Assembly: GCF_023700755.1 (NCBI RefSeq)
Contig: NZ_JAMKOJ010000003.1
Span: forward strand, 434,001 to 498,000
Length of the DNA: 64,000 bases
Reading direction: 5' to 3'
From: Allorhizobium sonneratiae
GTDB lineage: Bacteria > Pseudomonadota > Alphaproteobacteria > Rhizobiales > Rhizobiaceae
How positions within the stretch are numbered: the stretch's first letter is position 1; each line of letters starts with the position of its first letter. A program made the translations under genes and the position numbers. Under the pieces are notes generated by a model. It saw only the letters and a list, made by a program, of their open reading frames with translations. It did no database searches and had not been told where the DNA came from. Shown one piece after another: positions 35,283 through 45,133 of this stretch.

Positions 35283-36751
35283 GCGAGGCGATCTCCCAGA
35301 AGAAATTCCAATGCCCGGTCCAGCCGGATATGCGGCAGTGACAGCGTCAGTTCACCCTGTCCATGGTCCAGATCCGGCGGACGGAAGCGCACGATATTGA
35401 GATCGGCCAGCGCTTCGCGCGGCGTATCCGGCCCGGCCCGAAACAGCGGCTCGATGGCCTCGGGCAGGTCACCGGGAAAGACGGCGGTCTTGCGGGTTCC
35501 ATCGAAATGCTCTCCGGCAATGGTTTCACCCGCCATCGGCGTGCCGACGACGACGGGCAAGGCATGGCCGTTCTGCTTCACGCTTGCCTCGCGGGTGGCG
35601 CGCACCGAAGCGAGCGCCAGCACTTCGATGCCCGCACCCGCCATGCCGATTCGTGTGATGGCGCCATCCACCAGTCTGCGGGTGATCGCCTGAAGCCGGT
35701 CATGGCTTTCATGATGCAGATGGTCGGCCTTGGTGGCGGCGACCAACACCTTGTCGATGCGCCGACCGAGCAGGCTGGACAAAAAGCTCGATTGGCCGGG
35801 ACGGAAACAGGCGAGCACATCGGCCAGCGCCCGTTCCAGATCCTGCACCGCTTCCGGTCCGCGATTGATCGCCTGCAGCGCATCGATCAGGACGATCTGC
35901 CGGTCGAGACGGGCGAAATGCTCGCGGAAAAACGGTTTGACCACCACGCTTTTGTAGGATTCATACCGCCGCTCCATCATGGCGCGCAGCGAGCCGCGCG
36001 GGCTTTTGCCGTCCGGGGCGGGCGTGAGCGGCGAAAAGGTCAGGGCAGGAGAGCCGTCCAGATCGCCCGGCATCAGAAACCGTCCGGGCGGCAGGGTGGA
36101 CAGCGAGCGCTCATCCGTCTTGCAGGCACGCAGATAGGCGGTAAAGCGCTCGGCCAGACGCCGCGCGGTGCCCTCATCGGCAGGCGCGTCGGGATCGATC
36201 TCCTGCAGCAGGGCCAGCCAGTCTGCGCCAAGCTTGCGGCGAATGCCGCTTGCGGCAAGATCCAGCGTGTTGCGGCTGAACGTCTCGAAATCCTGCCCCA
36301 GAAGCGGCAGATCGAGCAACCATTCGCCCGGATAATCGACAATGTCGATGGCAAGGCGCCCGGATGAAAACAGCCGGTTCCAGCCGCTGGCGCTGCGATA
36401 CTGGATCACCAGCCTGAGTTCGGAAATCGCCCGTGTCGAGTCCGGCCACAGCCGGTCACGAACCAGGGCGCGGATATGATCCTCATATTGAAAACGGGGC
36501 ACGGCATCATCCGGCTGCGGTTCAAGCTGCACACTGCCAATGCGCCCCGATTGCAAGGCTTCGAACAAGGGCAGCCGCCCACCGTTCAAAAGATTATGCA
36601 CCAGCGAGGAAATGAACACCGTCTTGCCGGCACGCGACAGGCCGGTAACACCGAGCCGGATGGATGGCGATAACAAATGAGCGGCGCGCTCGCCCAGATG
36701 GTCAAGGGCAATCCGGGTTTCGTCGGAAAAACTGGTCAGGCGTGGCGGCAC
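35279..36751 (-). CDS. YcjX-like P-loop NTPase
   Basis: 490 residues. The P-loop is GLSRAGKT at residues 37-44, followed by VFISSLVHNLLNGGRLPLFE. Later IDIVDYPGEWLLDLPLLGQ supplies the Walker B and switch-like motif, and AATKADHLHHESHDRL a guanine-specificity-like NKxD region. Rhizobial YcjX is a GTPase-like stress protein of unknown target. It is the first gene of a coupled pair with the YcjF homologue. Confidence 0.93.
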   Translation of the reverse strand: MPPRLTSFSDETRIALDHLGERAAHLLSPSIRLGVTGLSRAGKTVFISSLVHNLLNGGRLPLFEALQSGRIGSVQLEPQPDDAVPRFQYEDHIRALVRDRLWPDSTRAISELRLVIQYRSASGWNRLFSSGRLAIDIVDYPGEWLLDLPLLGQDFETFSRNTLDLAASGIRRKLGADWLALLQEIDPDAPADEGTARRLAERFTAYLRACKTDERSLSTLPPGRFLMPGDLDGSPALTFSPLTPAPDGKSPRGSLRAMMERRYESYKSVVVKPFFREHFARLDRQIVLIDALQAINRGPEAVQDLERALADVLACFRPGQSSFLSSLLGRRIDKVLVAATKADHLHHESHDRLQAITRRLVDGAITRIGMAGAGIEVLALASVRATREASVKQNGHALPVVVGTPMAGETIAGEHFDGTRKTAVFPGDLPEAIEPLFRAGPDTPREALADLNIVRFRPPDLDHGQGELTLSLPHIRLDRALEFLLGDRLA

Positions 36752-36863
36752 GTGCGATCATCCTCTTCTGCACAGTCCATATAGGTTCGGCAAAAGACCG
36801 TTTGAAGACCGATGCGGACCGCATGCTGTCAGCCGTGCAGGATCGCTTTGCGGGGAGCGACGC

Positions 36864-37373
36864 TTATGGCTGGAGAAAATCAACAACACGGCATTTCGGC
36901 CCGCCATCTTGACTGGCAGCAAGGCAATCGAGCACGGCAAAACCTGCCGTTGGATAGCCCTGTGGGATGGTGTCGGCCAGCGCATCGGGCCCGGCTAGCA
37001 GCAGAAACAGTTCCTCTATCGCCGGATTGTGGCCGACCAGCATGATCGATTCCGTGTCCGATCCCGCCAGTATTTCCAGATAGGCATTGATCGGGCTGCC
37101 ATAAAGCTGGTCGACGAAACGGAAGGCCGTCTCATCCGGCTGCAGATTGCGGCGCACTGCTTCTGTCGTTTCACGGCAGCGCCGGGCCGTGGAGGAAATC
37201 ACGGTCAAAGGACGATAATTGCGGTCGGCCGCCCGGTTGGTCACCAGCTCCGCCTCGGCAAAGCCGGAATCGTTGAGGGCGCGGTCGAAATCCTTTTCTC
37301 CCGGTGCTGGCCAGGAGGCAGCGGCATGACGAAACAGATAGATACGGGAAAGACAGGCAGGCAGGTCAATCAT
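36864..37373 (-). CDS. SixA-type histidine phosphatase
   Basis: 169 residues from MIDLPACLSRIYLFRHAAAS; GGAAACC precedes this ATG and an upstream frame (to 37451) is unconserved. The catalytic RHA motif is FRHAAASW, with HNPAIEELF holding the second His. It is a short branch of the phosphohistidine phosphatase family, which can remove phosphate from phosphotransfer domains. Target unknown. It is read in the same direction as ycjX, about 110 bases upstream of it. Confidence 0.85.
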   Translation of the reverse strand: MIDLPACLSRIYLFRHAAASWPAPGEKDFDRALNDSGFAEAELVTNRAADRNYRPLTVISSTARRCRETTEAVRRNLQPDETAFRFVDQLYGSPINAYLEILAGSDTESIMLVGHNPAIEELFLLLAGPDALADTIPQGYPTAGFAVLDCLAASQDGGPKCRVVDFLQP

Positions 37374-37767
37374 TGAACGGTTTCCAGACGGGCAGGCTTT
37401 ACCGACTGACGCAACGTCAGGGAAAGGGAAAAGCCTATGCGGCAACGACATGCATGAACCGGCGTTTTTCCCGCGGTCTTTTCCTCCTCTACTGCATAAT
37501 CCGACAAACCGGAATCGGTAAAATTGTGGGAAGACGCAGAAATTACTTTTGCCGGTGAAGAGGGGGGGTATGGCCCGATAGCGCCATGGCTCTTGTTGTC
37601 AAGAGTCTGTCATGAAAAAATTTTGGATGAGAAAATGACGAAAAATTAGTCTTTTAGCCAATTTTTGTGACAGATTTAAAAAGTGGTTAAAGGCAGGAGT
37701 AAGGCTTGAATGCGCCATCCTGAAAGGCTATACGTCCGCCAAAGAGATGTTCTTCAGGAGAATCGCG
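37374..37767. other. Upstream region of dksA; partial repeat, no gene seen
   Basis: A remnant of the GCATAATTCC palindrome is at 37490-37529 (TACTGCATAATCCGACAAAC then CGGAATCGG). AGGAG at 37756-37760 is the dksA ribosome binding site. No other gene is supported. Confidence 0.5.
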
Positions 37768-38187
37768 TTGAGTGAGAAGATCAATCTTAAGGACTATGTG
37801 CTCTCGGAAGACGAAGAGTTCATGAATCCCAACCAGCGGGCCTATTTCAGGGCCAAGCTGATCGCCTGGAAGAATGACATTCTTCGCGAAGCGCGTGAAA
37901 CGCTGGACCATCTGGCCGAGGAAAGCGCCAACCACCCCGATCTTGCCGACCGGGCGTCGTCCGAAACCGACCGCGCCATCGAGCTTCGCGCCCGTGACCG
38001 GCAGAGAAAGCTGATCTCCAAGATCGATGCAGCTTTGCAGCGGATTGAAGACGGCACCTATGGCTATTGCGAGGAAACCGGCGAACCCATCGGTCTCAAG
38101 CGTCTCGATGCCCGTCCGATTGCCACCCTGTCGATAGAGGCGCAGGAGCGCCATGAGCGCCGGGAAAAGGTCTATCGCGACGAGTGA
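37768..38187 (+). CDS. dksA: RNA polymerase-binding transcription factor DksA
   Basis: 139 residues if started at the TTG at 37768 (LSEKINLKDY), which is seven bases after AGGAG; the alternative ATG at 37747 has no such site and gives an unconserved extension. DksA inserts a coiled coil into the RNA polymerase secondary channel and enhances ppGpp effects. The coiled-coil region is REARETLDHLAEESANHPDL to DAALQRIEDG. The zinc finger is degenerate: only one Cys remains (YGYCEETGEP), as in other alphaproteobacterial DksA proteins that act without bound zinc. Confidence 0.94.
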   Translation: MSEKINLKDYVLSEDEEFMNPNQRAYFRAKLIAWKNDILREARETLDHLAEESANHPDLADRASSETDRAIELRARDRQRKLISKIDAALQRIEDGTYGYCEETGEPIGLKRLDARPIATLSIEAQERHERREKVYRDE

Positions 38188-38260
38188 TTGCCACCGCTCT
38201 TCCTGCCAAGGCAGGCAAGGGCTGTTGTGCGCATTGAGCAAGCACCGGTCAGAGATTGCG

Positions 38261-38370
38261 TGATCCTCGGGCTTGTCCCGAGGATCTGCCTTGGTAAAAC
38301 AGGCAATTGACCTTACGGGTGACATAAATCTCGGCATATGCTCGGCACATGGCCGAGGATGACGACGGGA
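38261..38370. repeat. Two CCTCGG-type palindromes downstream of dksA
   Basis: ATCCTCGGGCTTGTCCCGAGGAT at 38262-38284 and a variant CTCGGCATATGCTCGGCACA, then TGGCCGAGGATGAC at 38329-38363. They resemble the unit at 8240-8266. They occupy the gap between dksA and the next gene's terminator. Confidence 0.6.
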
Positions 38371-38399
38371 GATTTGGCAGTTTTACCGTGTCACTCTGA

Positions 38400-38440
38400 G
38401 CGCCGTGAGGATTTCAAATCCGCACGGCGTTTCTGTTTGT
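38400..38440. terminator. Hairpin between dksA and the epimerase gene
   Basis: CGCCGTGAGGATTT and AAATCCGCACGGCG form a stem with one mismatch, followed on the plus strand by TTTCTGTTTG. It may terminate dksA or the convergent epimerase gene. Confidence 0.55.
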
Positions 38441-39499
38441 TCAGGCCGTTTTGCGGTTGGCCCAGCGCAGGTCTTCTGTCAGGCGACCGCTGTCGATATG
38501 GGCTTCCAGCGCCTTCAGTCGCATCAGCCTCGAATTGCGGAAATTGCCGTCCTTGAAACCGGCGCGTTCCAGCCCCTCGCGCAGCCGCGCAATCGAGGTG
38601 TCGAGCGATACCTGCGGGATATAAGAGGGCGCAAGGCTTTCAAACAGAGAAAAATCCACCTGATAGGAGCGCTTGTCCGGTGGTGCATTGGTGTTGATGG
38701 ATACCTGTGTACCGGGCACCTGCCGGGCAACAGCCTCTGCCAGATCGCGGACCTGATAATTGTTTTCGCTGCGTCCGGCATTGACAGAAAGAAACGCGCC
38801 GCCATTGTCGGCAGACCGGCTGATGGCCCAGTGAATGGCGCGGGCCATGTCTTCAACATCGATCAGAGGCCGCCAGGGCGTGCCGTCGGACAGCACGGTG
38901 ATTTCGCCGCTAGTCAGGGCGCAGGCAACGAAATCGTTGAGCACCAGATCGAGCCGAAGCCGGTCCGACATGCCGCAGGCGGTGGCAAAGCGCAGGCAGG
39001 TGACCGCCATGCCGTCCAGATCCATCTGTTTCAGCGCCTGTTCGGTGCCGATCTTGGAGCGGGCGTAAGCCGTCAGCGGATTGGTCGGATCGCTTTCCTT
39101 GCGCGCGCCGCCCTCGGCATAGCCATACATGCTGCAACTGGAGGCGAAGACGAAGTTCTTCACACCGGCCTTGGCTGCAAGCTCGGCCAGACGTTGGCTG
39201 GCCTGCTGATTGATCTCTTCCGTCACCTTTTCGAATCGATTGCCCATCGGATCGTTGGAGACAGCGGCCAGATGTACCACCGCATCAACACCCTCCAGCA
39301 GGCTTGCGGGCAGATCGCGGGTGTCGCCGAAATACTGGCGGTCCAGATGGGTTTCCGGCAGGGTGTCCGCACCGATCAGGCTATGGCCGAAAAAGCCCGC
39401 ATCATAACCGATGATCTCGATATCCGGCTGGTTTTCCCTCAGATAGCGGCTGAGAACCGGGCCGACATAGCCCATATTTCCGGTGATCAGAACGCGCAT
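38441..39499 (-). CDS. NAD-dependent epimerase/dehydratase (extended SDR)
   Basis: 352 residues from MRVLITGNMGYVG, where the Rossmann glycine motif GNMGYVG is at the very N-terminus. The catalytic YxxxK is in AYARSKIGTEQ; SSCSMYGYAEGG precedes it. Other SDR signatures: DAVVHLAAVSNDP and TCLRFATACGMSDRL. It is an extended-SDR nucleotide-sugar epimerase or dehydratase; substrate unknown. It is divergent from the FAD oxidase gene. Confidence 0.9.
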   Translation of the reverse strand: MRVLITGNMGYVGPVLSRYLRENQPDIEIIGYDAGFFGHSLIGADTLPETHLDRQYFGDTRDLPASLLEGVDAVVHLAAVSNDPMGNRFEKVTEEINQQASQRLAELAAKAGVKNFVFASSCSMYGYAEGGARKESDPTNPLTAYARSKIGTEQALKQMDLDGMAVTCLRFATACGMSDRLRLDLVLNDFVACALTSGEITVLSDGTPWRPLIDVEDMARAIHWAISRSADNGGAFLSVNAGRSENNYQVRDLAEAVARQVPGTQVSINTNAPPDKRSYQVDFSLFESLAPSYIPQVSLDTSIARLREGLERAGFKDGNFRNSRLMRLKALEAHIDSGRLTEDLRWANRKTA

Positions 39500-39626
39500 G
39501 GCGTTTACTCCCGTTTTCCGGCATGTGAGACCGGATGTGTTGCTGCACTTTTCTGATGCTGTTGTTTCAAAGCGAGCTTTCGGCAAGCTTGCCATGCCAT
39601 GGAGGCGAAAGGACGAAAGGTGAGAG

Positions 39627-40733
39627 ATGGATCGGTTCGAGGTTGAGGCGCTGGTGATCGGCGCAGGCGTGGTTGGGCTTGCCGTGGCACGGCGGCTGGC
39701 GATGGCGGGCCGCGAGGTGCTGGTGCTGGAGAAAAACGGCGCCATCGGCATGGAAACCTCGGCCCGCAATTCCGAGGTCATCCATGCCGGGCTTTATTAT
39801 CCCAAGGGCTCGATCAAGGCCGAAGCCTGCCGTAAGGGCAGGGATCTTCTCTATGGTTATGCGGCTGACCATGGGGTTGCCCATCGCCAATGCGGCAAGA
39901 TCGTGCTTGCAACCGCGCCAGATCAGCATGAGACGCTAGCGGCGCTTTATGCCAAAGCCGAGGCCAATGGCGTTCCGGGTCTTGCCTGGCTGACGGAAAA
40001 GGATGTGGCCGACATGGAGCCTGAGGTGTCCTGTACCCGCGCTTTCCATTCGCCGATCACCGGTATTGTCGACAGCCACGGCCTGATGCTGGCGCTTCAG
40101 GGGGATCTTGAAAACCATGGCGGCCAGATTGCCTTTCACACGCCTGCATCTGCGATTGCGCCCGAAAACGACCGCCTGATCGTGACAACCGGCGGCGAGA
40201 CGGATGCAGAAATCGAGGCGCGCCTTGTCGTCAATTGCGCCGGTCATGGCGCGCCGGTTCTGGCCGCATCAACGACCGGTCTCGGCCCTGACCATCGTCC
40301 GCAACAATGGTTCGCCAAAGGCAATTATTTTTCCCTGCATGGCAAACAGCCTTTTTCCCGGCTGATCTATCCGCTGCCGGAAAAGGCAGGGCTTGGCATT
40401 CACGCCACCATCGATCTGCAAGGCCGGTGCCGCTTCGGGCCCGATGTGGAATGGGTCGACAGCCTTGATGATCTGACCGTGTCGTCGGAACGGGCGGCAC
40501 TGTTTTATCCTGCCATCCGCCGTTACTGGCCCGGCTTGCAGGATGGCTTCTTGCAGCCTGATTATGCCGGGATGCGACCGAAACTGCACGGACCCGATCA
40601 GCCTATGCCCGATTTCCGCATCGACGGACCGCAGGCCCATGGCATCAAGGGGCTGGTCAATCTTTTCGGCGTTGAAAGCCCGGGGCTGACCAGCGCACTG
40701 GCGCTGGCTGAGATGGTGGCGGATCAGTGCTGA
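39627..40733 (+). CDS. FAD-dependent oxidoreductase, L-2-hydroxyglutarate oxidase-like
   Basis: 368 residues. FAD-binding motif VIGAGVVGLAVARRLAMAGR followed by EVLVLEKN; then ARNSEVIHAGLYYPKGSIKA, the segment typical of the LhgO/L2HGDH branch of the DAO family; a C-terminal FGVESPGLTSALALAEMV. It probably oxidises a short 2-hydroxy acid at the membrane; the assignment to L-2-hydroxyglutarate is by family resemblance only. GGTGAGAG-like sequence precedes the ATG. Confidence 0.88.
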   Translation: MDRFEVEALVIGAGVVGLAVARRLAMAGREVLVLEKNGAIGMETSARNSEVIHAGLYYPKGSIKAEACRKGRDLLYGYAADHGVAHRQCGKIVLATAPDQHETLAALYAKAEANGVPGLAWLTEKDVADMEPEVSCTRAFHSPITGIVDSHGLMLALQGDLENHGGQIAFHTPASAIAPENDRLIVTTGGETDAEIEARLVVNCAGHGAPVLAASTTGLGPDHRPQQWFAKGNYFSLHGKQPFSRLIYPLPEKAGLGIHATIDLQGRCRFGPDVEWVDSLDDLTVSSERAALFYPAIRRYWPGLQDGFLQPDYAGMRPKLHGPDQPMPDFRIDGPQAHGIKGLVNLFGVESPGLTSALALAEMVADQC

Positions 40734-40828
40734 CAATACGCTGATAAGAAACCGGCTGAAAAAGCCTGTCCTGTTTTTGCCGTATCTGTCACGTTATCGT
40801 GACATCTGGATCAATCGAGAGGGTGACG

Positions 40829-41236
40829 ATGCAGACGGCGCTTGTGGTGATGACGATACTCGGCTGCAATGACAGTGTCAGCCAATGCAAATATATTGCC
40901 ACTGCCGAACAGCGCTGGGTGTCGGTGGAACTGTGCAATGGCGATACGGAAAAAATCCTGAGCCATTACACCAATGTGCCTTATCCGAGCGTCGTCGCTT
41001 TCTGCCAGACGCCGCCGAAACAACAGTTGGCAAAGGCTCCTGTCTCGCCTGTACAGCCTGCCTCGCAAACCCCGCCGCCGGTGCCGGAGCGGGAAAAGCA
41101 TTCACTGGCGCGCCGCGCCATCGACGAGATGAAAAAGGTGCTGCCGGGCAAGGCGGATATCAAAATGGTGTTCTCCGCCCCGATCCATGTGGTGACGGAC
41201 AGCTATGCCTGGGCGGTTAGAAAGCTGCATTCGTAA
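40829..41236 (+). CDS. Conserved rhizobial hypothetical protein
   Basis: 135 residues from MQTALVVMTILGCNDSVSQC; GAGAGGGTGACG precedes the ATG. Several Cys residues (LGCNDSVSQCKY, ELCNGD, AFCQTP) are spaced as if for disulfides, and a proline-rich stretch (PVQPASQTPPPVPE) links two parts. The C-terminal half is LPGKADIKMVFSAPIHVVTD. A similar family exists in rhizobia; no function is known to me. It lies in the same direction as the FAD oxidase gene, 95 bases on. Confidence 0.75.
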   Translation: MQTALVVMTILGCNDSVSQCKYIATAEQRWVSVELCNGDTEKILSHYTNVPYPSVVAFCQTPPKQQLAKAPVSPVQPASQTPPPVPEREKHSLARRAIDEMKKVLPGKADIKMVFSAPIHVVTDSYAWAVRKLHS

Positions 41237-41280
41237 AGAGCAACCGGCCCGCTGTGTAAGATGCGGGCCGGTGTGTCATA

Positions 41281-41904
41281 TTATGCCTTTGCTGCTTCCA
41301 TGGCCTCGGCATCGATGGCGGATGCGCGGCGGAAGGCGTCACGGTCGGTCATGCGCTTGGCGTAGTCGACCAGAACAGCGCGTTTTTCCGCACCCAGCAT
41401 ATGCATCTGGAAATTCAGATGCGATGCCATGTAGATATCGGCAGCGCTGAAGCTGTCTCCGGCAATGAAGGGGCTGGCCTTGATCGCGGCCTCGATCACG
41501 TCGAACATGCCCTTGTGATCCACATAGCCCATCATGCCCCGCTTTTCATCCGGAACGGAAAAGCCGCAGGCGCCGTTGACGGCGGCCGCTTCCATCGGGC
41601 CAGCCATGAAGAACAGCCAGCGGTAGTAGGACGCGCGGGCATCCAGTGCCGGTGCGAGACCGGCTTCAGGGAAGGCATCGGCCAGATAGGCAAGAATGGC
41701 GGGCGTTTCCGTCACCACCGCACCCTTGTGGCTTATGGCTGGCACCTTGCCAAGCGGATTGATCGCCAGATAGTCCGGCGATTTCATCTGTGGACCATAG
41801 GTCACCCATTCGGTTTTGTAGGGCTTGCCGATTTCTTCCAGCATCCAGCGCACGATGCGTCCGCGCGACATAGGATTGGTATAGAGAATGACTTCATCGC
41901 TCAT
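41281..41904 (-). CDS. Glutathione S-transferase family protein
   Basis: 207 residues from MSDEVILYTNPMSRGRIVRW; GGAGGAAAC seven bases upstream decides this start over an ATG five codons earlier. Thioredoxin-like N-terminal domain with VTETPAILAYLADAFPE (the Glu-Ser-type glutathione contact), then a helical C-terminal domain with SFSAADIYMASHLNFQM. Substrate unknown. It is downstream of icd in the same direction but separated by a terminator. Confidence 0.92.
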   Translation of the reverse strand: MSDEVILYTNPMSRGRIVRWMLEEIGKPYKTEWVTYGPQMKSPDYLAINPLGKVPAISHKGAVVTETPAILAYLADAFPEAGLAPALDARASYYRWLFFMAGPMEAAAVNGACGFSVPDEKRGMMGYVDHKGMFDVIEAAIKASPFIAGDSFSAADIYMASHLNFQMHMLGAEKRAVLVDYAKRMTDRDAFRRASAIDAEAMEAAKA

Positions 41905-41937
41905 GATTGTTTCCTCCATCTTTTTGTTGCAGCAATA

Positions 41938-41966
41938 AAAAACCCGGCATGGAAGCCGGGTTTTTC
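41938..41966 (-). terminator. Rho-independent terminator of icd
   Basis: AACCCGGC (41941-41948) and GCCGGGTT (41955-41962) form the stem. On the minus strand it is followed by TTTTTTATT, 15 bases beyond the icd stop. Confidence 0.9.
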
Positions 41967-41980
41967 AGACGCGCGAAAAT

Positions 41981-43195
41981 TCAGGCTGCCATGGCCTTTT
42001 TCAGGTTTTCGTCGATCTTGTCGAGGAAGGCGGTGGTGGAGAGCCACGGCTGATCGGGACCGATCAGAAGCGCCAGATCCTTGGTCATGTAACCGGCTTC
42101 GACGGTTTCGACGCAGACCTTTTCCAGCGTGGAGGCAAAGCGGGCAAGCTCGGCATTGTCGTCCAGCTTGGCGCGGTGGGCAAGGCCACGGGTCCAGGCG
42201 AAGATCGAGGCGATCGAGTTGGTCGAGGTTTCCTGACCTTTCTGGTGCTGGCGGTAGTGGCGCGTGACCGTGCCGTGGGCAGCTTCTGCCTCGACGGTCT
42301 TGCCATCGGGGGTCAGGAGAACCGAGGTCATCAGGCCGAGCGAGCCGAAGCCCTGCGCAACCGTATCCGACTGCACGTCGCCGTCATAGTTTTTGCAAGC
42401 CCAGACATAGCCGCCGGACCACTTGAGGGCAGAGGCAACCATGTCGTCGATCAGGCGGTGTTCGTAAGTGATACCGACTTCGTCGAACTTGGCCTTGAAC
42501 TCGGCTTCGTAGACTTCCTGGAAAATATCCTTGAAGCGACCGTCATAGGCCTTGAGAATGGTGTTCTTGGTGGACAGATACACCGGCCACTTGCGCATCA
42601 GGCCGTACATCATCGAGGCGCGGGCGAATTCGCGGATCGATTCGTCGAGGTTGTACATGGCCATGGCCACGCCCGAACCCGGTGCGTTGAACACTTCCTT
42701 TTCGATCACTTCGCCGTCTTCGCCGACGAACTTGATTGTCAGCTTGCCCTTGCCGGGGAATTTGAAGTCGGTGGCGCGGTACTGGTCGCCGAAGGCGTGA
42801 CGGCCGACAACGATCGGTTGGGTCCAGCCGGGAACGAGGCGCGGCACGTTCTTGCAGATGATCGGCTCGCGGAAGATAACGCCGCCCAGGATGTTGCGGA
42901 TCGTGCCGTTCGGGCTCTTCCACATCTGCTTCAGGTTGAATTCCTTCACGCGGGCTTCATCCGGGGTGATGGTCGCGCACTTGATGCCGACGCCGTGTTT
43001 CTTGATGGCGTTGGCGGCATCGACGGTCACCTGGTCGTTGGTGGCGTCGCGGTTTTCAACCGACAGATCGTAATATTCGATATCAAGATCAAGGTAGGGC
43101 AGGATAAGCTTTTCCTTGATATACTGCCAGATGATGCGCGTCATCTCATCGCCGTCGAGATCGACGACCGGGTTAGCAACCTTGATCTTTTGCAT
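41981..43195 (-). CDS. icd: NADP-dependent isocitrate dehydrogenase
   Basis: 404 residues of the eukaryote-type (dimeric, NADP) class. Seen: [20 protein letters not shown] at the N-terminus, [55 protein letters not shown] and [16 protein letters not shown]. It decarboxylates isocitrate to 2-oxoglutarate in the TCA cycle. It is monocistronic with its own terminator and is divergent from the trmJ-murI pair. Confidence 0.97.
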   Translation of the reverse strand: MQKIKVANPVVDLDGDEMTRIIWQYIKEKLILPYLDLDIEYYDLSVENRDATNDQVTVDAANAIKKHGVGIKCATITPDEARVKEFNLKQMWKSPNGTIRNILGGVIFREPIICKNVPRLVPGWTQPIVVGRHAFGDQYRATDFKFPGKGKLTIKFVGEDGEVIEKEVFNAPGSGVAMAMYNLDESIREFARASMMYGLMRKWPVYLSTKNTILKAYDGRFKDIFQEVYEAEFKAKFDEVGITYEHRLIDDMVASALKWSGGYVWACKNYDGDVQSDTVAQGFGSLGLMTSVLLTPDGKTVEAEAAHGTVTRHYRQHQKGQETSTNSIASIFAWTRGLAHRAKLDDNAELARFASTLEKVCVETVEAGYMTKDLALLIGPDQPWLSTTAFLDKIDENLKKAMAA

Positions 43196-43397
43196 GAATT
43201 ATCCTCATCAAAATGGGCGGCGTGAAGAACGTGCCGCTGCGGTGTTTCAACAACCGGATTTGCCTATAGCATTCTCATCGCCGGAGGCAAACAGCAAGCC
43301 GGGGGTAGTCGCGTATTTCGATAGGGCATTTTCATTGGGCGGCTCTTGCAATCCTGCGGATTTCCCCCCATTCAGGCGCAAAAGCAGGAAGGATGAT

Positions 43398-44207
43398 ATG
43401 GCTGGCACCAATAGCGAACGTGAACTGATTGCCGAGGGACCGGCAATCATTCTGGTCGAACCGCAACTCGGCGAAAACATCGGCATGGTGGCGCGCGCCA
43501 TGGCCAATTTCGGTCTTGGTGAATTGCGTCTTGTCAAACCGCGCGACGGCTGGCCTTCGGAAAAGGCCCGTTCCGCCGCCGCCAAGGCCGATCACGTCAT
43601 AGACGGCACCGTGGTCTATGAAACGCTGGAAGAGGCAATTGCCGATCTGAATTTCGTCTATGCCACCACGGCGCGCCAGCGCGACGGGTTCAAGCCGGTG
43701 CGCTCGCCGCTCACGGCGGCCTCGACGCTTCGGGCAAAATTTACCGCAGGTGAAAAGACCGGTATCCTCTTTGGTCGGGAAAAATCCGGCCTCACCAACG
43801 AGGATGTGGCGCTGGCCGATGAAATTGTCACCTTTCCGGTCAATCCGGCTTTCGCCTCGCTCAATATCGCCCAGGCCGTGCTATTGATGTCTTATGAGTG
43901 GATGAAATCCGGCATGGAAGACGCCTCCGTGCCGCTCTTCACCGAGATCGATCAGGAGCCTGCCACAAAAGAAGAGGTCGTTGGCCTGTTCGAGCATCTC
44001 GAAGAGGCGCTCGATGCACGCGGCTATTTTCATCCAGTCCATAAAAAGCCGAAAATGATCGACAACTTGCGCGCCGTGATCTCGCGGCGGGCCTATACAT
44101 CGCCGGAAATCAAGGTGATGCGCGGGGTCGTTTCGGTGCTGGACCGCTTTCAGCGCGGCCCCCGCGACGAGATGCGAGTAGAGGGCGAGGGGGATGACAG
44201 AGACTAG
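43398..44207 (+). CDS. trmJ: tRNA 2'-O-methyltransferase TrmJ family (SPOUT)
   Basis: 269 residues from [23 protein letters not shown] precedes the ATG. SPOUT knot motifs: [39 protein letters not shown] and [16 protein letters not shown]. TrmJ methylates the ribose at position 32 of several tRNAs. The 2'-O-methylation and TrmJ assignment are by family. The last 14 bases overlap murI, so translation is coupled. Confidence 0.92.
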   Translation: MAGTNSERELIAEGPAIILVEPQLGENIGMVARAMANFGLGELRLVKPRDGWPSEKARSAAAKADHVIDGTVVYETLEEAIADLNFVYATTARQRDGFKPVRSPLTAASTLRAKFTAGEKTGILFGREKSGLTNEDVALADEIVTFPVNPAFASLNIAQAVLLMSYEWMKSGMEDASVPLFTEIDQEPATKEEVVGLFEHLEEALDARGYFHPVHKKPKMIDNLRAVISRRAYTSPEIKVMRGVVSVLDRFQRGPRDEMRVEGEGDDRD

Positions 44208-45006
44208 AGCATGTCCGAAGGTGAGGCCGGTTCTGGTCTTCGATTCCGGTATCGGCGGCCTGACGGTTCTGCGTGAGGCACGGGTGCTGATGCCGGAGCG
44301 TGGTTTCGTTTATGTGGCCGATGACGCCGCTTTTCCCTATGGCGACTGGGAAGAGGCGCCGCTCAAGGAACGGATTGTTCGCCTGTTTGCAACGCTTCTG
44401 GAAGAGCATCAGCCGGAGGCGGTAATCATTGCCTGCAACACGGCCTTCACGCTCGCCGGTGCGGCCCTGCGGCAGGCTTTTCCTCATATGCGTTTCATCG
44501 GCACGGTGCCGGCAATCAAGCCGGCTGCGGAACGCACCCGTTCAGGCCTTGTTTCGGTGCTGGCCACGCCCGGTACGGTGAAGCGCGCTTATACCCACGA
44601 GCTGATCCAGTCCTTCGCCACCCGTTGCGAGGTCAATCTCGTCGGCTCGCCGGAACTGGCACGCATGGCGGAAGCCTTCCTGCGCGGCGAGACGCTGGAG
44701 GATGCGGCGGTGCTTGGCGAAATTGCCCCCTGCTTTCAGGAAAAGGACGGACAAAAAACCGATATCATCGTTCTCGCCTGCACGCATTATCCGTTTCTCG
44801 CCAATCTCTTCCGCAGGCTTGCTCCCTGGCCGGTGGACTGGCTTGACCCCGCGGAAGCCATTGCCCGGCAGGCGCGCCGCCTCGTTCCTCTGGAGATGGA
44901 CACCGATCATCCGGATGGGCCGGACAGGGCGGTTTTCACCGCAGGCAGACCGGATTTTTCCACGAGACGTCTGTTGCAGGGCTTTGGTCTTGCTGTCCCG
45001 ACATAA
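44194..45006 (+). CDS. murI: Glutamate racemase
   Basis: Makes D-glutamate for peptidoglycan. 270 residues with the two catalytic cysteines in CNTA (Cys81) and CTHYP (Cys196), the acidic motif FDSGIGG at residues 16-22 and [11 protein letters not shown]. The start overlaps the trmJ gene end by 14 bases. An alternative ATG further in is less likely because the upstream residues keep the usual short N-terminus. Confidence 0.95.
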   Translation: MTETRACPKVRPVLVFDSGIGGLTVLREARVLMPERGFVYVADDAAFPYGDWEEAPLKERIVRLFATLLEEHQPEAVIIACNTAFTLAGAALRQAFPHMRFIGTVPAIKPAAERTRSGLVSVLATPGTVKRAYTHELIQSFATRCEVNLVGSPELARMAEAFLRGETLEDAAVLGEIAPCFQEKDGQKTDIIVLACTHYPFLANLFRRLAPWPVDWLDPAEAIARQARRLVPLEMDTDHPDGPDRAVFTAGRPDFSTRRLLQGFGLAVPT

Positions 45007-45133
45007 GGCCTGATTCAAGCAGACAGTAATTTTCATTGAGAAAAATCATCCTGCTGTTTGGAATAAGGCAAGGATGTGTGTTAGTAGACTTATCCCGCCG
45101 CCATTGCGCGGCTCCTATGAGATTTGAATTCGC

